A stretch of 64,000 nucleotides of DNA from Acidobacteriota bacterium (GTDB taxonomy: Bacteria > Acidobacteriota > Terriglobia > UBA7540). Of the stretch, positions 18,236-26,832 are shown one piece after another. Position 1 is the first letter of the stretch, and every line of letters starts with the position of its first letter. A model generated the notes under the pieces. The model ran no database searches, was not told where the DNA came from, and saw only the letters and a list, made by a program, of their open reading frames with translations. The stretch is taken from contig JAKCCV010000013.1 in the NCBI GenBank assembly GCA_021838785.1, positions 42,846 to 106,845 on the forward strand. The letters are read 5' to 3'. Made by a program: the position numbers and the translations under genes.

Positions 18236-18772
18236 ATGCAGATAGGATTCACCGGGCGCCACATGGAGGTAACGCCAAAGCTGCGCCAGTACACCGAAGA
18301 GCACCTGCGCAAATTGTCGCGTTTGGTGCCGGCCTCGGCGCAACTTCATGTGATTCTTGCCGCCCAAAGACACCTTCGCACAGCGGAGGTCACGTTGAAA
18401 ATCGGCGAGCACACGATGGTTGGGGTGGGCGAGACGGCGGATGCTCTTGCGTCCATCAAGATTGCGCTGGAGAAGCTGGAGCGCCAAGTGGTTCGCTGGC
18501 GGCAACGGCGGCGCACGCAAAAACGCCGGCCCAAGCCCACGACCGGCGTGCTGCTCAATGTGCTGGAGAGCGTTCGCGCCGACCACCGTCAGCGGGAAGT
18601 CGTCGAGCGCGAGCGCCTGCCACTTGAATTGCTCGATTTGGAAGAAGCGATTGCTTCCCTTGAGAAAACGCCGACGGGAATCGTGGTGTTTCGCAACGCT
18701 GAGACCGCTCGCGTCAACGTGGTTTACCGCCGCCCGGACGGCCGGCTTGGATTGATCGAGCCAGAACCTTAG
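18236..18772 (+). CDS. hpf: Ribosome hibernation promoting factor, long form
   Basis: This is a 178-residue protein. The N-terminal RaiA/HPF domain (IGFTGRHMEVTPKLRQYTEE) binds the 30S decoding site in stationary phase. A linker of about 40 residues leads to the C-terminal dimerisation domain with the signature VVFRNAETARVNVVYRR and DGRLGLIEP, so this is the long form that makes 100S ribosome dimers by itself. It lies 49 bases after rpoN, matching the conserved order in proteobacteria and others. An AGGGC sits before the ATG. Confidence 0.95.
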   Translation: MQIGFTGRHMEVTPKLRQYTEEHLRKLSRLVPASAQLHVILAAQRHLRTAEVTLKIGEHTMVGVGETADALASIKIALEKLERQVVRWRQRRRTQKRRPKPTTGVLLNVLESVRADHRQREVVERERLPLELLDLEEAIASLEKTPTGIVVFRNAETARVNVVYRRPDGRLGLIEPEP

Positions 18773-18847
18773 CCGCGCCGCCCCGAGGTTTGAAGGATTG
18801 CAACCGGCCAAATCCAAGCCACCGACTTAAGACCTTAGAGGACCAGG

Positions 18848-19774
18848 ATGAAAGGCTCCGGCCACGCCCGGCTCACGACCCCCAATCGCTCTCCTGCCTC
18901 CAGGGCCGTTCACGAACTTGTCGTCATTACTGGCCTGAGCGGTTCCGGCAAAGGTTCGGTGCTCCGTGCCTTTGAGGATTTGGGATACTATTGCGTGGAC
19001 AATCTGCCCATTGACCTTATCCCCACCTTCGCCGACCTGTGCGCGGCGGCTAAAAGCCGCATTCATCGGGCGGCGTTGGTGGTGGACATTCGCGAAGGTG
19101 AAGCTCTTGCTCAGTTTCCCGAAATCTACCAGAGCCTTCATCGGCGTGGACTCAGGCTCTCGCTTGTTTTTCTGGAGGCCTCCGAGGAAGCCTTGGTTCG
19201 CCGTTTTGAGGAGACGCGCCGCCCGCACCCCTTGGGAAGAAATCTTCCGGTTCCCGAAGGCATTCGGCTGGAGCGGAATCTCATGGCTCCCATTCGCCGG
19301 TTGGCCGACGTCGTGGTGGACACGACGCGAATGAACGTTCACGAACTGCGGCAATTTATCCAGCAACGCTTTGGCGTGGAGCTTCGGCGCAAGACGCTGT
19401 TGGTTTGTTTGGTCTCTTTCGGCTATCGCTATGGCATTCCCTCGGAGGCCAATTTACTGTTGGATCTTCGGTTCCTGCCCAATCCGAATTACGTTCCCGA
19501 ACTGAAGAAGAAAAACGGGCGAGACGCCGCGGTTCGCCGCTTCGTTGACTCTCGACCCGAAACGGAAGAATTTGTTCGTCGCACGCGGGACTTTTTGCTC
19601 TATCTTTTGCCGCACTACGTCCGTGAAGGAAAGAGCTATTTGACCATCGGCCTGGGCTGTACCGGAGGGCGACACCGCTCCGTCGCGCTGGCAGAACAGC
19701 TCGGAGAAGTGTTGGAGCAAGAGGGATACGAGGTCAAGATTTTGCACCGCGATATTGGCCGGGCCGCGAACTGA
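18848..19774 (+). CDS. rapZ: RNase adapter / nucleotide-binding protein RapZ
   Basis: This is a 308-residue protein of the RapZ/YvcJ family. The N-terminal P-loop domain contains ITGLSGSGKGS and YYCVDNLPIDLIP. The C-terminal domain contains VSFGYRYGIPSEANLLLD, FLPNPNYVPEL and YLTIGLGCTGGRHRSVAL, which are diagnostic. In E. coli RapZ controls glucosamine-6-phosphate synthase through the GlmZ small RNA and senses GlcN6P; in other phyla its partner is less clear. The P-loop has Gly instead of the usual Ser/Thr directly after the Lys. ptsN and hprK, often found between hpf and rapZ, are missing; only 75 bases separate the two genes. Confidence 0.95.
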   Translation: MKGSGHARLTTPNRSPASRAVHELVVITGLSGSGKGSVLRAFEDLGYYCVDNLPIDLIPTFADLCAAAKSRIHRAALVVDIREGEALAQFPEIYQSLHRRGLRLSLVFLEASEEALVRRFEETRRPHPLGRNLPVPEGIRLERNLMAPIRRLADVVVDTTRMNVHELRQFIQQRFGVELRRKTLLVCLVSFGYRYGIPSEANLLLDLRFLPNPNYVPELKKKNGRDAAVRRFVDSRPETEEFVRRTRDFLLYLLPHYVREGKSYLTIGLGCTGGRHRSVALAEQLGEVLEQEGYEVKILHRDIGRAAN

Positions 19775-19802
19775 GGCGCGCCGTGCCCGAAAGGAAACCG
19801 TG

Positions 19803-20768
19803 ATGCTGAACGTCCTCGCCGTGGATATCGGGGGAACCAACTATCGCGTGGGCCTGTTTGACCACGAAGGACGACGCTTGATGGTGGTCGAAGAACCCAC
19901 CCACCGTGCCGGCGGCCGCGACTGGATGCTCCATCAAATTCAACGGCACGCCGTCTCGCTCCGCGAGAAATCCGATTTTCCAGTCAAGGCGTGTGGCATC
20001 AGCTTTGGCGGGCCGGTGGATTACCCGCGGCAAACCGTCACTTCGCTGCATACGCCGGGCTGGAAAGATTTTGAAATGGCCCGTTGGGCGGAGCAGACGC
20101 TCGGCCTCGCCACGCGCGTGGACAATGACGCCAACGCCGGCGCGTGGGGTGAGTTTCGTTTTGGGGCGGGACGGGGAAGTCGCTCCATTTTCTACATCAC
20201 CATCAGCACGGGCATTGGCGGAGGATGGATTCTCGACGGCAAGCCCTTCCGCGGCCGCGACGGGTTGGCGGGTGAACTGGGGCATATCCCTGTCTCGGAT
20301 TCTGGCGTGATCTGTTCCTGCGGCGGCCGCGGCTGTTTGGAGACGTTTTGTTCCGCCACCGCGATTGCGCTGCGAGCCCGCGGCTTGGCCCAGCGGAAGC
20401 CGGAAGCCATGGCGCGAGTTTTGGAACTAAGCCACGGCGACCCTCAGAACGTGACGGCGGCACAGGTCTTTCAGGCGGCATCGGAAGGGGAAACCGGAGC
20501 GGCGTTTATTGTACGGGAAGCGGCCCGCTGGTTGGCGCGCGGCTTGATGATGGTTGTTCGGCTGATGGACCCTGATCGCATCGTGCTGGGGGGCGGTGTG
20601 GCCAAGGCCGGGCTCGCTTTGCTCGAGCCGGTTCGTCAGGCGATGGAGGAAATGGGCTCGCCAACCATTCAGGCCTCGACCGAAGTCGTGCTCGCCGAGC
20701 TGGGTGATTATTCACCGCTTTATGGAGCGGCGGGCTTGGCGCTCGACCTCGCCGCGCAAACCGTTTGA
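19803..20768 (+). CDS. ROK-family sugar kinase
   Basis: This is a 321-residue ROK-family kinase. The phosphate loop is VDIGGTNYRVG at the N-terminus, the active-site region VDNDANAGAWGEF, and the family zinc site is CSCGGRGCLETFCS with the preceding GELGHIP supplying the His. ROK kinases phosphorylate glucose, N-acetylglucosamine, mannose or similar hexoses; the exact sugar cannot be read from the sequence. It lacks a DNA-binding HTH, so it is an enzyme rather than a ROK repressor. The ATG at 19803 has AAAGGAAA upstream. It lies 28 bases after rapZ and is probably co-transcribed. Confidence 0.88.
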   Translation: MLNVLAVDIGGTNYRVGLFDHEGRRLMVVEEPTHRAGGRDWMLHQIQRHAVSLREKSDFPVKACGISFGGPVDYPRQTVTSLHTPGWKDFEMARWAEQTLGLATRVDNDANAGAWGEFRFGAGRGSRSIFYITISTGIGGGWILDGKPFRGRDGLAGELGHIPVSDSGVICSCGGRGCLETFCSATAIALRARGLAQRKPEAMARVLELSHGDPQNVTAAQVFQAASEGETGAAFIVREAARWLARGLMMVVRLMDPDRIVLGGGVAKAGLALLEPVRQAMEEMGSPTIQASTEVVLAELGDYSPLYGAAGLALDLAAQTV

Positions 20769-20818
20769 AGGCCCGCGCTGAATCACGGCACCTTACTCGG
20801 CGCCATCTTGGATGCCAA

Positions 20819-21592
20819 TTAAAAGCGAAAGACGATGGTCGGCGAGCTCTGGTTCGCTAAATGCAACTCCGCCGAACTGGCACGCTTGTGCAGAGCCTTG
20901 GTCGCGCACAGGCGGGCAATTTCAGGGTGGTTATTTTGCTCGCTCAGGTGCGCGAGAACCAGCACGGCAGCGTGGCCGTCGTAATCTCCGCTTAAAAATT
21001 CGCCCGTAGCGTGATTCGAAAGGTGTCCCTGTCGGCTCATGACGCGCTGTTTGACGTGCCAAGGATAAGGGCCGGATTTGAGCATTTCCAAATCGTGATT
21101 GGATTCAAAGATAAGGCAATGGCAGCCCCGCAGACGCTGTTTGACCAGCTCGGGAATATAGCCGAGATCCGTGACCAAGCCGATTTTGACGCCCTGCGCG
21201 TGGAACGTGAAGGCGACCGGATCGGCGGCATCATGCGGAACGGAGAACGGAGTCACCTCAATCTCTCCCACGCTGAAGGGCGTTCCGGCCGTGAAAAACT
21301 CCCAGCGAGTGAGGCGCGGGTCCCAAGCGACCGCCTCGCGCGTGGCCCGCGTGATGTAAATTGGAGCCTTCGAATGGCGCGCAAGGCTTCTTAGCCCGCT
21401 GATGTGGTCGGTGTGCTCGTGCGAGATGACGAAGCCGTCGAATCCATCTGCTGGTTCGCCGCGCGTGCTCAAGCGAGCCTCGGTCTCGCGTCGGCTAAAG
21501 CCCGCGTCCACCAGCAGTCGCGTTCGCTCCGTTGCAATCAGCGTGCAGTTGCCTCGGCTGCCGCTTCCAAGAACGCAAATCCGAACGCTCAA
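20819..21592 (-). CDS. MBL-fold metallo-hydrolase, YycJ/WalJ-like
   Basis: This is a 257-residue metallo-beta-lactamase-fold protein. It opens with ICVLGSGSRGNCTLI and has the dinuclear metal motif VISHEHTDHISGL, then LVTDLGY and the late His in LAHLSEQNNHPE. The order and the GSGSRGN start match the YycJ/WalJ subfamily, proposed 5'-3' DNA exonucleases in mismatch repair. The gene converges with the ROK kinase (50 bases apart) and has no operon partner. The biochemical role is inferred from the family. Confidence 0.85.
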   Translation of the reverse strand: MSVRICVLGSGSRGNCTLIATERTRLLVDAGFSRRETEARLSTRGEPADGFDGFVISHEHTDHISGLRSLARHSKAPIYITRATREAVAWDPRLTRWEFFTAGTPFSVGEIEVTPFSVPHDAADPVAFTFHAQGVKIGLVTDLGYIPELVKQRLRGCHCLIFESNHDLEMLKSGPYPWHVKQRVMSRQGHLSNHATGEFLSGDYDGHAAVLVLAHLSEQNNHPEIARLCATKALHKRASSAELHLANQSSPTIVFRF

Positions 21593-21773
21593 CGCCTTTC
21601 CCCCGAGGTGACTTTGGTCAACTGCTCCGCGCCGATCCCCAAATCAGCTTTTACTTTACCACGAAGGGTCATTTCGCGCGACGCACAGGAACGACGAGGC
21701 AAGCGCCATGCGCCACCGGCATCTGGAACCTCCGCCTTTCTGGCTTCACCCGATGCTCAGCGCGCGGCGCAAC

Positions 21774-22625
21774 TCAAAGCCTGCCGCTGCGGCCGGGGCT
21801 CTCTCGATGGTTGAAGGCGCGTAATAAGCTGGCGAGCCAGCGGGCGGCGTCGGGGTCTCGGGAGAGCAAGTGAGGGCCGAGGGGCGAGCCGAGGAAGACG
21901 AGCGCGCCGCGGCCGAGCCGCTTCCGCGCGGCCACCGGCTGGCCGCGGACGCGAGCGATCGTGTCCGCGTCGGCGACGGTCACGGCGCGGCTGAAGTCGC
22001 GGACGGTGGCCCCAACCGGCCAGCGGTAGCGGACATACGGCATCTCGCGGGAGGCCGACGACGGATGCCACCAATCGCAAACGGCTTCGATCGTGACGCC
22101 GAGGGCGGAACGAATCAGACGGGACTGGGCGCGAAATTCCTCCGGCCCTGCGAAAGCCGCCGCCGATTCAAAAACCACCGTCGCGCCGGAGCGAGCTTGT
22201 TGCCGCAGCCATTCCGCCGAGCGCCGCCGAAGCAGCGACGCGGGCACGACGATGAGAGTTGATCCGGGAGCGTAACGGGTTGCCACGCCCGCATCCCAAC
22301 CGGCGGCGATTGAAGGCGTTGGTTCGATTTGCGGTGCGAGGCGCGACGGAGCAACCCAAGAGCCGCAGACCTCAGAGAGAGAGTTTTGCACTACCCGAAC
22401 GCCAAGTTCCCCGAGCGCAGAACGATATCCCCGAAGCGATTCATCGAGCAGCGTGCCGCCGCCACCATCGAGGAGCAGACAGCGCAGGCCGATGGATGTC
22501 GAAAGGTGGCCAATCCTTTCCGAAGTTCCCGGCCATCCCCTGGGGAGGCGTGAAATGCCCCCGAGACGTGGCTCCAGAGCCAGCGTCGCAACGCTCATCA
22601 TGAATTGGCGGCGAGAAAAAAGCAT
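21774..22625 (-). CDS. Twin-arginine exported protein of unknown function
   Basis: This protein has about 283 residues. The chosen start gives a twin-arginine-type leader (MLFSRRQFMMSVATLALEP); the frame is open 60 bases further upstream. The body has alternating beta/alpha character, with STLIVVPASLLRRRSAEWL and RSGATVVFESAAAFAGPEEF resembling the GATase1-like fold seen in beta-galactosidase trimerisation or ThuA-like domains, but I see no catalytic Cys-His pair. The C-terminal part GRGALVFLGSPLGPHLL fits that fold. Neighbours give no clear pathway. Confidence 0.65.
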   Translation of the reverse strand: MLFSRRQFMMSVATLALEPRLGGISRLPRGWPGTSERIGHLSTSIGLRCLLLDGGGGTLLDESLRGYRSALGELGVRVVQNSLSEVCGSWVAPSRLAPQIEPTPSIAAGWDAGVATRYAPGSTLIVVPASLLRRRSAEWLRQQARSGATVVFESAAAFAGPEEFRAQSRLIRSALGVTIEAVCDWWHPSSASREMPYVRYRWPVGATVRDFSRAVTVADADTIARVRGQPVAARKRLGRGALVFLGSPLGPHLLSRDPDAARWLASLLRAFNHRESPGRSGRL

Positions 22626-22688
22626 AGGGGGATTTTGGGCCCTTTCCCCGCCCAGCGAAACCGTGGCCGAGGACGGCGAACCCAACGC

Positions 22689-22751
22689 GACGCCGCGAAT
22701 CCCATGCCAAGAGCCGCAAAGGAAGCCAAACCACGGCTACCTCTGCGCTAC
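22689..22751 (-). repeat. Dispersed 63-bp repeat, copy 1
   Basis: Read on the minus strand, this stretch matches 60154-60216 on the plus strand with only a handful of mismatches. The central block GTTTGGCTTCCTTTGCGG continues identically through CTCTTGGC in both copies. It lies between two genes. It is not part of a recognisable insertion sequence. Confidence 0.8.
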
Positions 22752-22833
22752 CCCGCTGAGCCGAGCACGAATTGACGCCGCGACAGAAACATAACCGCTG
22801 CGATACGGTCAGGAACAGCAGCGACGGCGGCTG

Positions 22834-23325
22834 CTAGCCTAACTCTCCGGGCGGCAGCACAGACGCGGGATCGACTTGTTTCCGTGAGGGATCCCACCTG
22901 GCAATCTTCACACGCCGTCCGCCTCCGTACTCCAGGATGTCCACGCGATTGTAAGTGTTCAGTAGCAGGTCGAGGGAGGTGGAGAGGCCGCCCGGGCTTA
23001 TGATTGCGGATAGGACCGGCGAGGCCACGACGCTGCGCGCCAAGAGCGGCCCAATGTCCTTCAGCGAGAGGGGCGCTGTGCTGCATTCGACGAACACGAG
23101 CTCAGCCCGTTCGCCTCTTTGGAGCAGCCCAGTTATATCGACGTTGAAATTGAAGGATTCCCACCGAGGGAACGCCCTGTGCAGCCCTAGCCGGTAGAGG
23201 GACGCAGAGAGCGTGGTTCCCGATGTGTCCATCACCCGGGCGCTCCAGCCGCGGTGGGCGCTTCTGAGCCTGCCGGGCAGCCACGCCGCAACCTGGGCAA
23301 CAAGTTCCGCCTTCCCCGTCTTCAT
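22834..23325 (-). CDS. Unrecognised protein, possible degenerate PD-(D/E)XK fold
   Basis: This is a 163-residue protein I cannot place in a named family. The middle reads FNFNVDITGLLQRGERAELV and then FVECSTAPLSLKDIG: an Asp before a strand, then Glu-Cys-Ser where PD-(D/E)XK nucleases have Glu-x-Lys. The following SAIISPGGLSTSLDLLLNTY and the beta-hairpin RVDILEYGGGRRVKIARW also fit such a fold. The putative catalytic Lys is replaced, so it may bind rather than cut. It starts 32 bases after the stop of the 333-residue gene and is likely co-transcribed. The fold call is inference only. Confidence 0.6.
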   Translation of the reverse strand: MKTGKAELVAQVAAWLPGRLRSAHRGWSARVMDTSGTTLSASLYRLGLHRAFPRWESFNFNVDITGLLQRGERAELVFVECSTAPLSLKDIGPLLARSVVASPVLSAIISPGGLSTSLDLLLNTYNRVDILEYGGGRRVKIARWDPSRKQVDPASVLPPGELG

Positions 23326-23357
23326 GGTGACACCAGCGCGGGCGTGGGCCCGCCGAC

Positions 23358-24359
23358 CTAGCCGGTGAAGATCTTCCTGGCCAACGCGGTCAGCACACCT
23401 GCGGCCTCAACAGCCTTGTAAACGTCGTCAACGAATATGATTGTCAGTTTGTCGAGCAGGTGGGACCTTTTGACCTTGAGCCTGTCCACGATTTTCTGCT
23501 CCTGGTCCTCAGTTGTGACGATGATTGCCCTCTGCACGTGGTCGCACACCGTCTCCAGCCGGTCCAGCGAGTCAGCAAGGTTCCCGCCAAGCTGGATTTC
23601 GACGGGAAACCTGATCTGCCCGGCGAACGGGATGTATCGGACCCATAGGCAATCCAACTGGCGGTCCCCCTCGCGGAGCTTAAGGGCGTAGCTCGGCAGG
23701 GCGTCGTTTATGCTGGGACGCTTCTTCGCCTCAAATTCAAAAAATTCGCCGATCAGCCGCACCTTGTCTTCCAGTTCAACGTGCGAAAGGCCGGTTCGTC
23801 CTCTCGACGTTTCGGCGTTTTCAAGCCGCAGTTCGGTTGCCAGCTTCAGACCTTTTTCTGTTAGCAGAATGTGATGGGCGACGACCGACGCGTAGCCAAA
23901 GCCCCGCAGCCAGTTGTAGCGGATGGGCCCTTGGTTGGGAGCGAACCGAACCGGTCGCATGGTCTCGGCCCACCTTTCGTCCAGGGCCTTGAGCGGCAGG
24001 GGGGCCTCGGTTTCGAGGAGTTGGATCATTTCCTTGAAGCCCGCGACTGAGCGAAGGAAGAGCCTGAAGAGGATGTCCGAGTCCCCCGACTCGAGGAAGT
24101 TTTGCCCCTCTGCGCTGAGGCTGTAAGCGGACCGTTCGCAGTGCATGGCACCCGCGGCGCGCAGGACGTTGAGCAGCTTACGGGCGAACTCGTGTACTAC
24201 CCGGTACTCCCTGCACACCCACAGCACCGCGTCGCGGCGCGATGGATTCGCTTGGTTGATGTGGGACAGTATCCGCACGAGCGATTTCGGGTACTCCGCG
24301 ATGCTGCCCACGTTAGGCCAGAAGGCCTTAATCCGGTTTGGGCCAACTCGCGGCAGCAT
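23358..24359 (-). CDS. Unrecognised protein: helical/winged-helix N-terminus, nuclease-like C-terminus
   Basis: This is a 333-residue protein. Residues about 20-165 look like two winged-helix-type units: DAVLWVCREYRVVHEFARKL with YSLSAEGQNFLESG, then LNVLRAAGAMHCER and ILLTEKGLKLATEL. Residues about 215-333 carry LDCLWVRYIP and FPVEIQLGGNLADSLDRLE, with IIVTTEDQEQKIVDRL: an Asp strand followed by Glu-x-Gln, a pattern compatible with PD-(D/E)XK-type nucleases, then a Rossmann-like strand. This domain order recalls restriction-type proteins, but I recognise no named family. It is the first gene of a two-gene operon. A role in defence or DNA processing is a hypothesis. Confidence 0.6.
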   Translation of the reverse strand: MLPRVGPNRIKAFWPNVGSIAEYPKSLVRILSHINQANPSRRDAVLWVCREYRVVHEFARKLLNVLRAAGAMHCERSAYSLSAEGQNFLESGDSDILFRLFLRSVAGFKEMIQLLETEAPLPLKALDERWAETMRPVRFAPNQGPIRYNWLRGFGYASVVAHHILLTEKGLKLATELRLENAETSRGRTGLSHVELEDKVRLIGEFFEFEAKKRPSINDALPSYALKLREGDRQLDCLWVRYIPFAGQIRFPVEIQLGGNLADSLDRLETVCDHVQRAIIVTTEDQEQKIVDRLKVKRSHLLDKLTIIFVDDVYKAVEAAGVLTALARKIFTG

Positions 24360-24725
24360 GTTCGCTCACTGCGGATATCGGACGTCCCGCATGGTGCGTC
24401 GAGCCTCTGTTGGGCTGGATCGGCTTCGCTCGGAAATGCGCCCCAAGAAGCGGAGGCTCGTCGTGCCCTGTCGCTGAACTCAACGGTACGCAAGGCCCCG
24501 TCGAGCGGGCGTTACCGCCCGGGCCGACCGCGTAGTTCCTCGCCAAGTCGAAATTGGGCGGTCTCGGCCTTAGCGCTCATGGGGGATGGGTCCAGTAGCC
24601 CACCGGCAGATTACCGCATGCCGCCCGTGGTGTCAACCGACGGCCGGTTCTTAGAATATATTTCTTGCGCCTCCCTCTTCGGCATACCAGAGAGCGCGCC
24701 GTGATGCCACAGCGGCGGGGGAATT
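24360..24725. other. Intergenic region upstream of the two-gene cassette
   Basis: About 365 bases with no supported gene, RNA or terminator. It should hold the promoter of the minus-strand cassette, but no clear -35/-10 pair is seen. Confidence 0.5.
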
Positions 24726-25562
24726 TCAGAGGCGGTTGGAGATGAGGCGGGTGAGGGCGGCGGAGGTGTCGAAGAACTGCTGGTCGGGGGCGTAATGGTA
24801 GCGGCGCTCCATTTCGGCGACGAGCCAGCCGTCGTAGCCGACCTTGTCGAGCGCGGCGTGGATGGCGGACCAGTTGTTGTCGCCGAGAAAGACGTTGGTA
24901 TAGACGCTGTCGCAGCAGCGTCCGCGCTTCTTCATGACGTCCTTGATGTGGATGCGGGTGATCTGGGGGCCGAGAATTTCAATCCACTGCTCGGCGAAGC
25001 CGTCGTCGTGAATGTTGCCGACGTCGAGGTGAAGGCCGACCGAAGGCCGATCCACGTCGCGGAGGAACTGGCGAAACTCGCGCGGGCTTAAAAGGAACTT
25101 CTGCTCGGCGCAGCAGTTCTCGCAGCCGATGCGGACGCCGAGACGCGCGGCGTCGGGCGCCAGGCCCTGCAGCACCTCGACCACGCGGCGATAAACTTCG
25201 TCGTAAGGAACCTCTTCGGTGACCAGGCCGGCGACGACCAAAATGGCGTCGGTGCCAAACAAGTGAGCCGTCTCGAGCTGTCGCCGCACGATGCGGATGC
25301 CTTCCTCGCGCACGGACGGCTCGCGCGCCGAGAGCGGATATTTCCAGTGCAAGCCCGTCGAAACATTAGAGACCACGAGGCCGGCGTCGTGAACCTGACG
25401 AAGCAGATCGGTCGCCTGGGCGTCGGTCGTGTCCATGGTGAACCATGGCGTGCCACCGAGCCACAGCTCGACGCCGTCGTAGCCGGCCTTCTTGATGAGC
25501 GCGAGACCCTGCGCGAAGCTCCAGCCCTTGGGAATTTCGTTGTCACCGATGGATTTTTTCAA
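24726..25562 (-). CDS. Sugar phosphate isomerase/epimerase family TIM-barrel protein
   Basis: This is a 278-residue xylose-isomerase-like barrel (AP endonuclease 2 superfamily). Visible are AGYDGVELW, GVRIGCENCC, VGLHLDVGN with the metal-site Asp, and ITRIHIKDV, then DGWLVAEMERR with the late Glu. Family members isomerise or epimerise sugars and keto-sugars, or act as inositol catabolic enzymes; the substrate is not readable. I chose the TTG at 25562 (LKKSIGD) because AGGAGGGG sits 5-7 bases upstream; a longer reading to a GTG at 25607 lacks such a site and would add a non-homologous N-terminus. Confidence 0.85.
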   Translation of the reverse strand: MKKSIGDNEIPKGWSFAQGLALIKKAGYDGVELWLGGTPWFTMDTTDAQATDLLRQVHDAGLVVSNVSTGLHWKYPLSAREPSVREEGIRIVRRQLETAHLFGTDAILVVAGLVTEEVPYDEVYRRVVEVLQGLAPDAARLGVRIGCENCCAEQKFLLSPREFRQFLRDVDRPSVGLHLDVGNIHDDGFAEQWIEILGPQITRIHIKDVMKKRGRCCDSVYTNVFLGDNNWSAIHAALDKVGYDGWLVAEMERRYHYAPDQQFFDTSAALTRLISNRL

Positions 25563-25782
25563 CGCTGCCCCTCCTGGCTGCACGGCAAATTGGCTTTGCC
25601 GCACCACCCGAGAGCGAACCTTTCAATGGCACACGATGTCGCCCGGCCCCCAGAAACCCTGCGCGGCGTGAAATCGCCGCCGGCTTCGATCGGCCCCGAA
25701 GGGCGCAACCCGAAACGCTATCAGGGCAGCAGCCCCGAATCAATAGAATTGAGGTTGGGCGCGCGATGCCGGGTCAATCACG

Positions 25783-25941
25783 CTACGGATGATAGCCCTT
25801 GACGTGGCGTGACGACTTTTGGTTCGTCATCTGGCCCGATTCTTCGAGGCGCGTTGTTTCGCAGCTTGCAGCCGCGAGCACCAATCCGCCAATCAGCGCC
25901 ACGGTCAGAACCCGCTTCAGGATCGTGATCAAGCTCTTCAT
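25783..25941 (-). CDS. 52-residue putative lipoprotein
   Basis: A short frame below the usual size cut-off. It encodes MKSLITILKRVLTVALIGG, a Leu/Val/Ala-rich core and LAAASCETT, a signal peptide with a lipobox-like Ala-Ala-Ser-Cys, followed by a hydrophilic tail of about 25 residues. GGAG is placed about 8 bases before the ATG. It lies about 100 bases downstream of the znuB-like permease on the same strand and may share its transcript. Its function is unknown; small lipoproteins of this type resemble entericidin-like proteins in size only. Confidence 0.6.
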   Translation of the reverse strand: MKSLITILKRVLTVALIGGLVLAAASCETTRLEESGQMTNQKSSRHVKGYHP

Positions 25942-26047
25942 CGCCTACACTCCGCTCTCTAGTATGTCACGAATTCGAGGCGATGCGCCGACGTTGTTCG
26001 AGGGATTAGGATTGCATTGCCGCGTAGAAGATCGGCGGTAAGCGGTG

Positions 26048-26821
26048 CTACCGAGCCCTCTGGCGCGCCAGTTTGCCCGTCAGCGTCAGCAGGAAGAGCA
26101 CCCCTTCAAAAATGACGATCATGGGACCGGGCAGAAGTCGGAAGGCGTGAGCCACCAGCAAACCCAAGGCCGTGCTGAGCGCAGCGAAGCCGATGCTCAG
26201 CGCCGTGAGCGACTTGAGGCTGCGGGCCAGGTTGGCGGCAGCCGAAGAGGGAATGATGACCAGCGAGCCGACCAGCAGCGTGCCCACCACCTTGACGCCC
26301 AGCCCAACAGCCAGCGCCAGCAGCACGAAGAAGAAGAGATTGGTCCGTTCTACCTTCACGCCGTTCGCGCGCGCCAGGTCGGAAGAGAAGCACGTCAGCG
26401 TCAAGGGGCGATGCAGGGCCCACACGGAAAGCAAAATGATGAGCGAAAGCAGAATCGTCACCGTCATTTCCCCGGCCCCCAGATGCAGGATATCGCCGAA
26501 AAGCGCCGCCTCCAGGTTTTCAAGGTTGATGAAGAGCACGCCGATGGCAAGCGACAGGGAAAACAAGATACCGATGATGGCGTCTTCGTAGAGATGCGCG
26601 GACTTGGAGACAAAATAAACGATGACGGCGGCCAGTAAGAGCACCGGAAGGGCGCCCCAAAGCACGTCCACGCGGAGCGCCAGCGCGAGCGCGATGCCGG
26701 GCAAGGCCACGTGCGAGAGCGCGTCACCCGCCAGCGCCACGCGCTTGAAGATGACAAAAACGCCCAAGTATCCGATGGCCGCCGCGGCCAGAATCCCACT
26801 CACCAGAACCCATGCAAACAT
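26048..26821 (-). CDS. Metal (zinc/manganese) ABC transporter permease, ZnuB type
   Basis: This is a 257-residue permease with about eight hydrophobic helices. The family motif GDALSHVALPGIALAL is near residue 35, with HLYEDAIIGILFSLSLAIGVL and KVVGTLLVGSLVIIPSSAA typical of ABC-3/ZnuB/MntB proteins for zinc, manganese or iron. The ATG at 26821 follows GAAGGTGAG; a TTG at 26836 is possible and would overlap the znuC stop. The ATPase gene is directly upstream. No substrate-binding protein (znuA) is adjacent. Confidence 0.9.
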   Translation of the reverse strand: MFAWVLVSGILAAAAIGYLGVFVIFKRVALAGDALSHVALPGIALALALRVDVLWGALPVLLLAAVIVYFVSKSAHLYEDAIIGILFSLSLAIGVLFINLENLEAALFGDILHLGAGEMTVTILLSLIILLSVWALHRPLTLTCFSSDLARANGVKVERTNLFFFVLLALAVGLGVKVVGTLLVGSLVIIPSSAAANLARSLKSLTALSIGFAALSTALGLLVAHAFRLLPGPMIVIFEGVLFLLTLTGKLARQRAR

Positions 26822-26832
26822 CCCACTCACCT

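Noticed and set aside
24102..24704. Plus-strand open frame of 200 codons
   Set aside because: Overlaps the antisense of the 333-residue gene and a low-information gap; composition is not protein-like.
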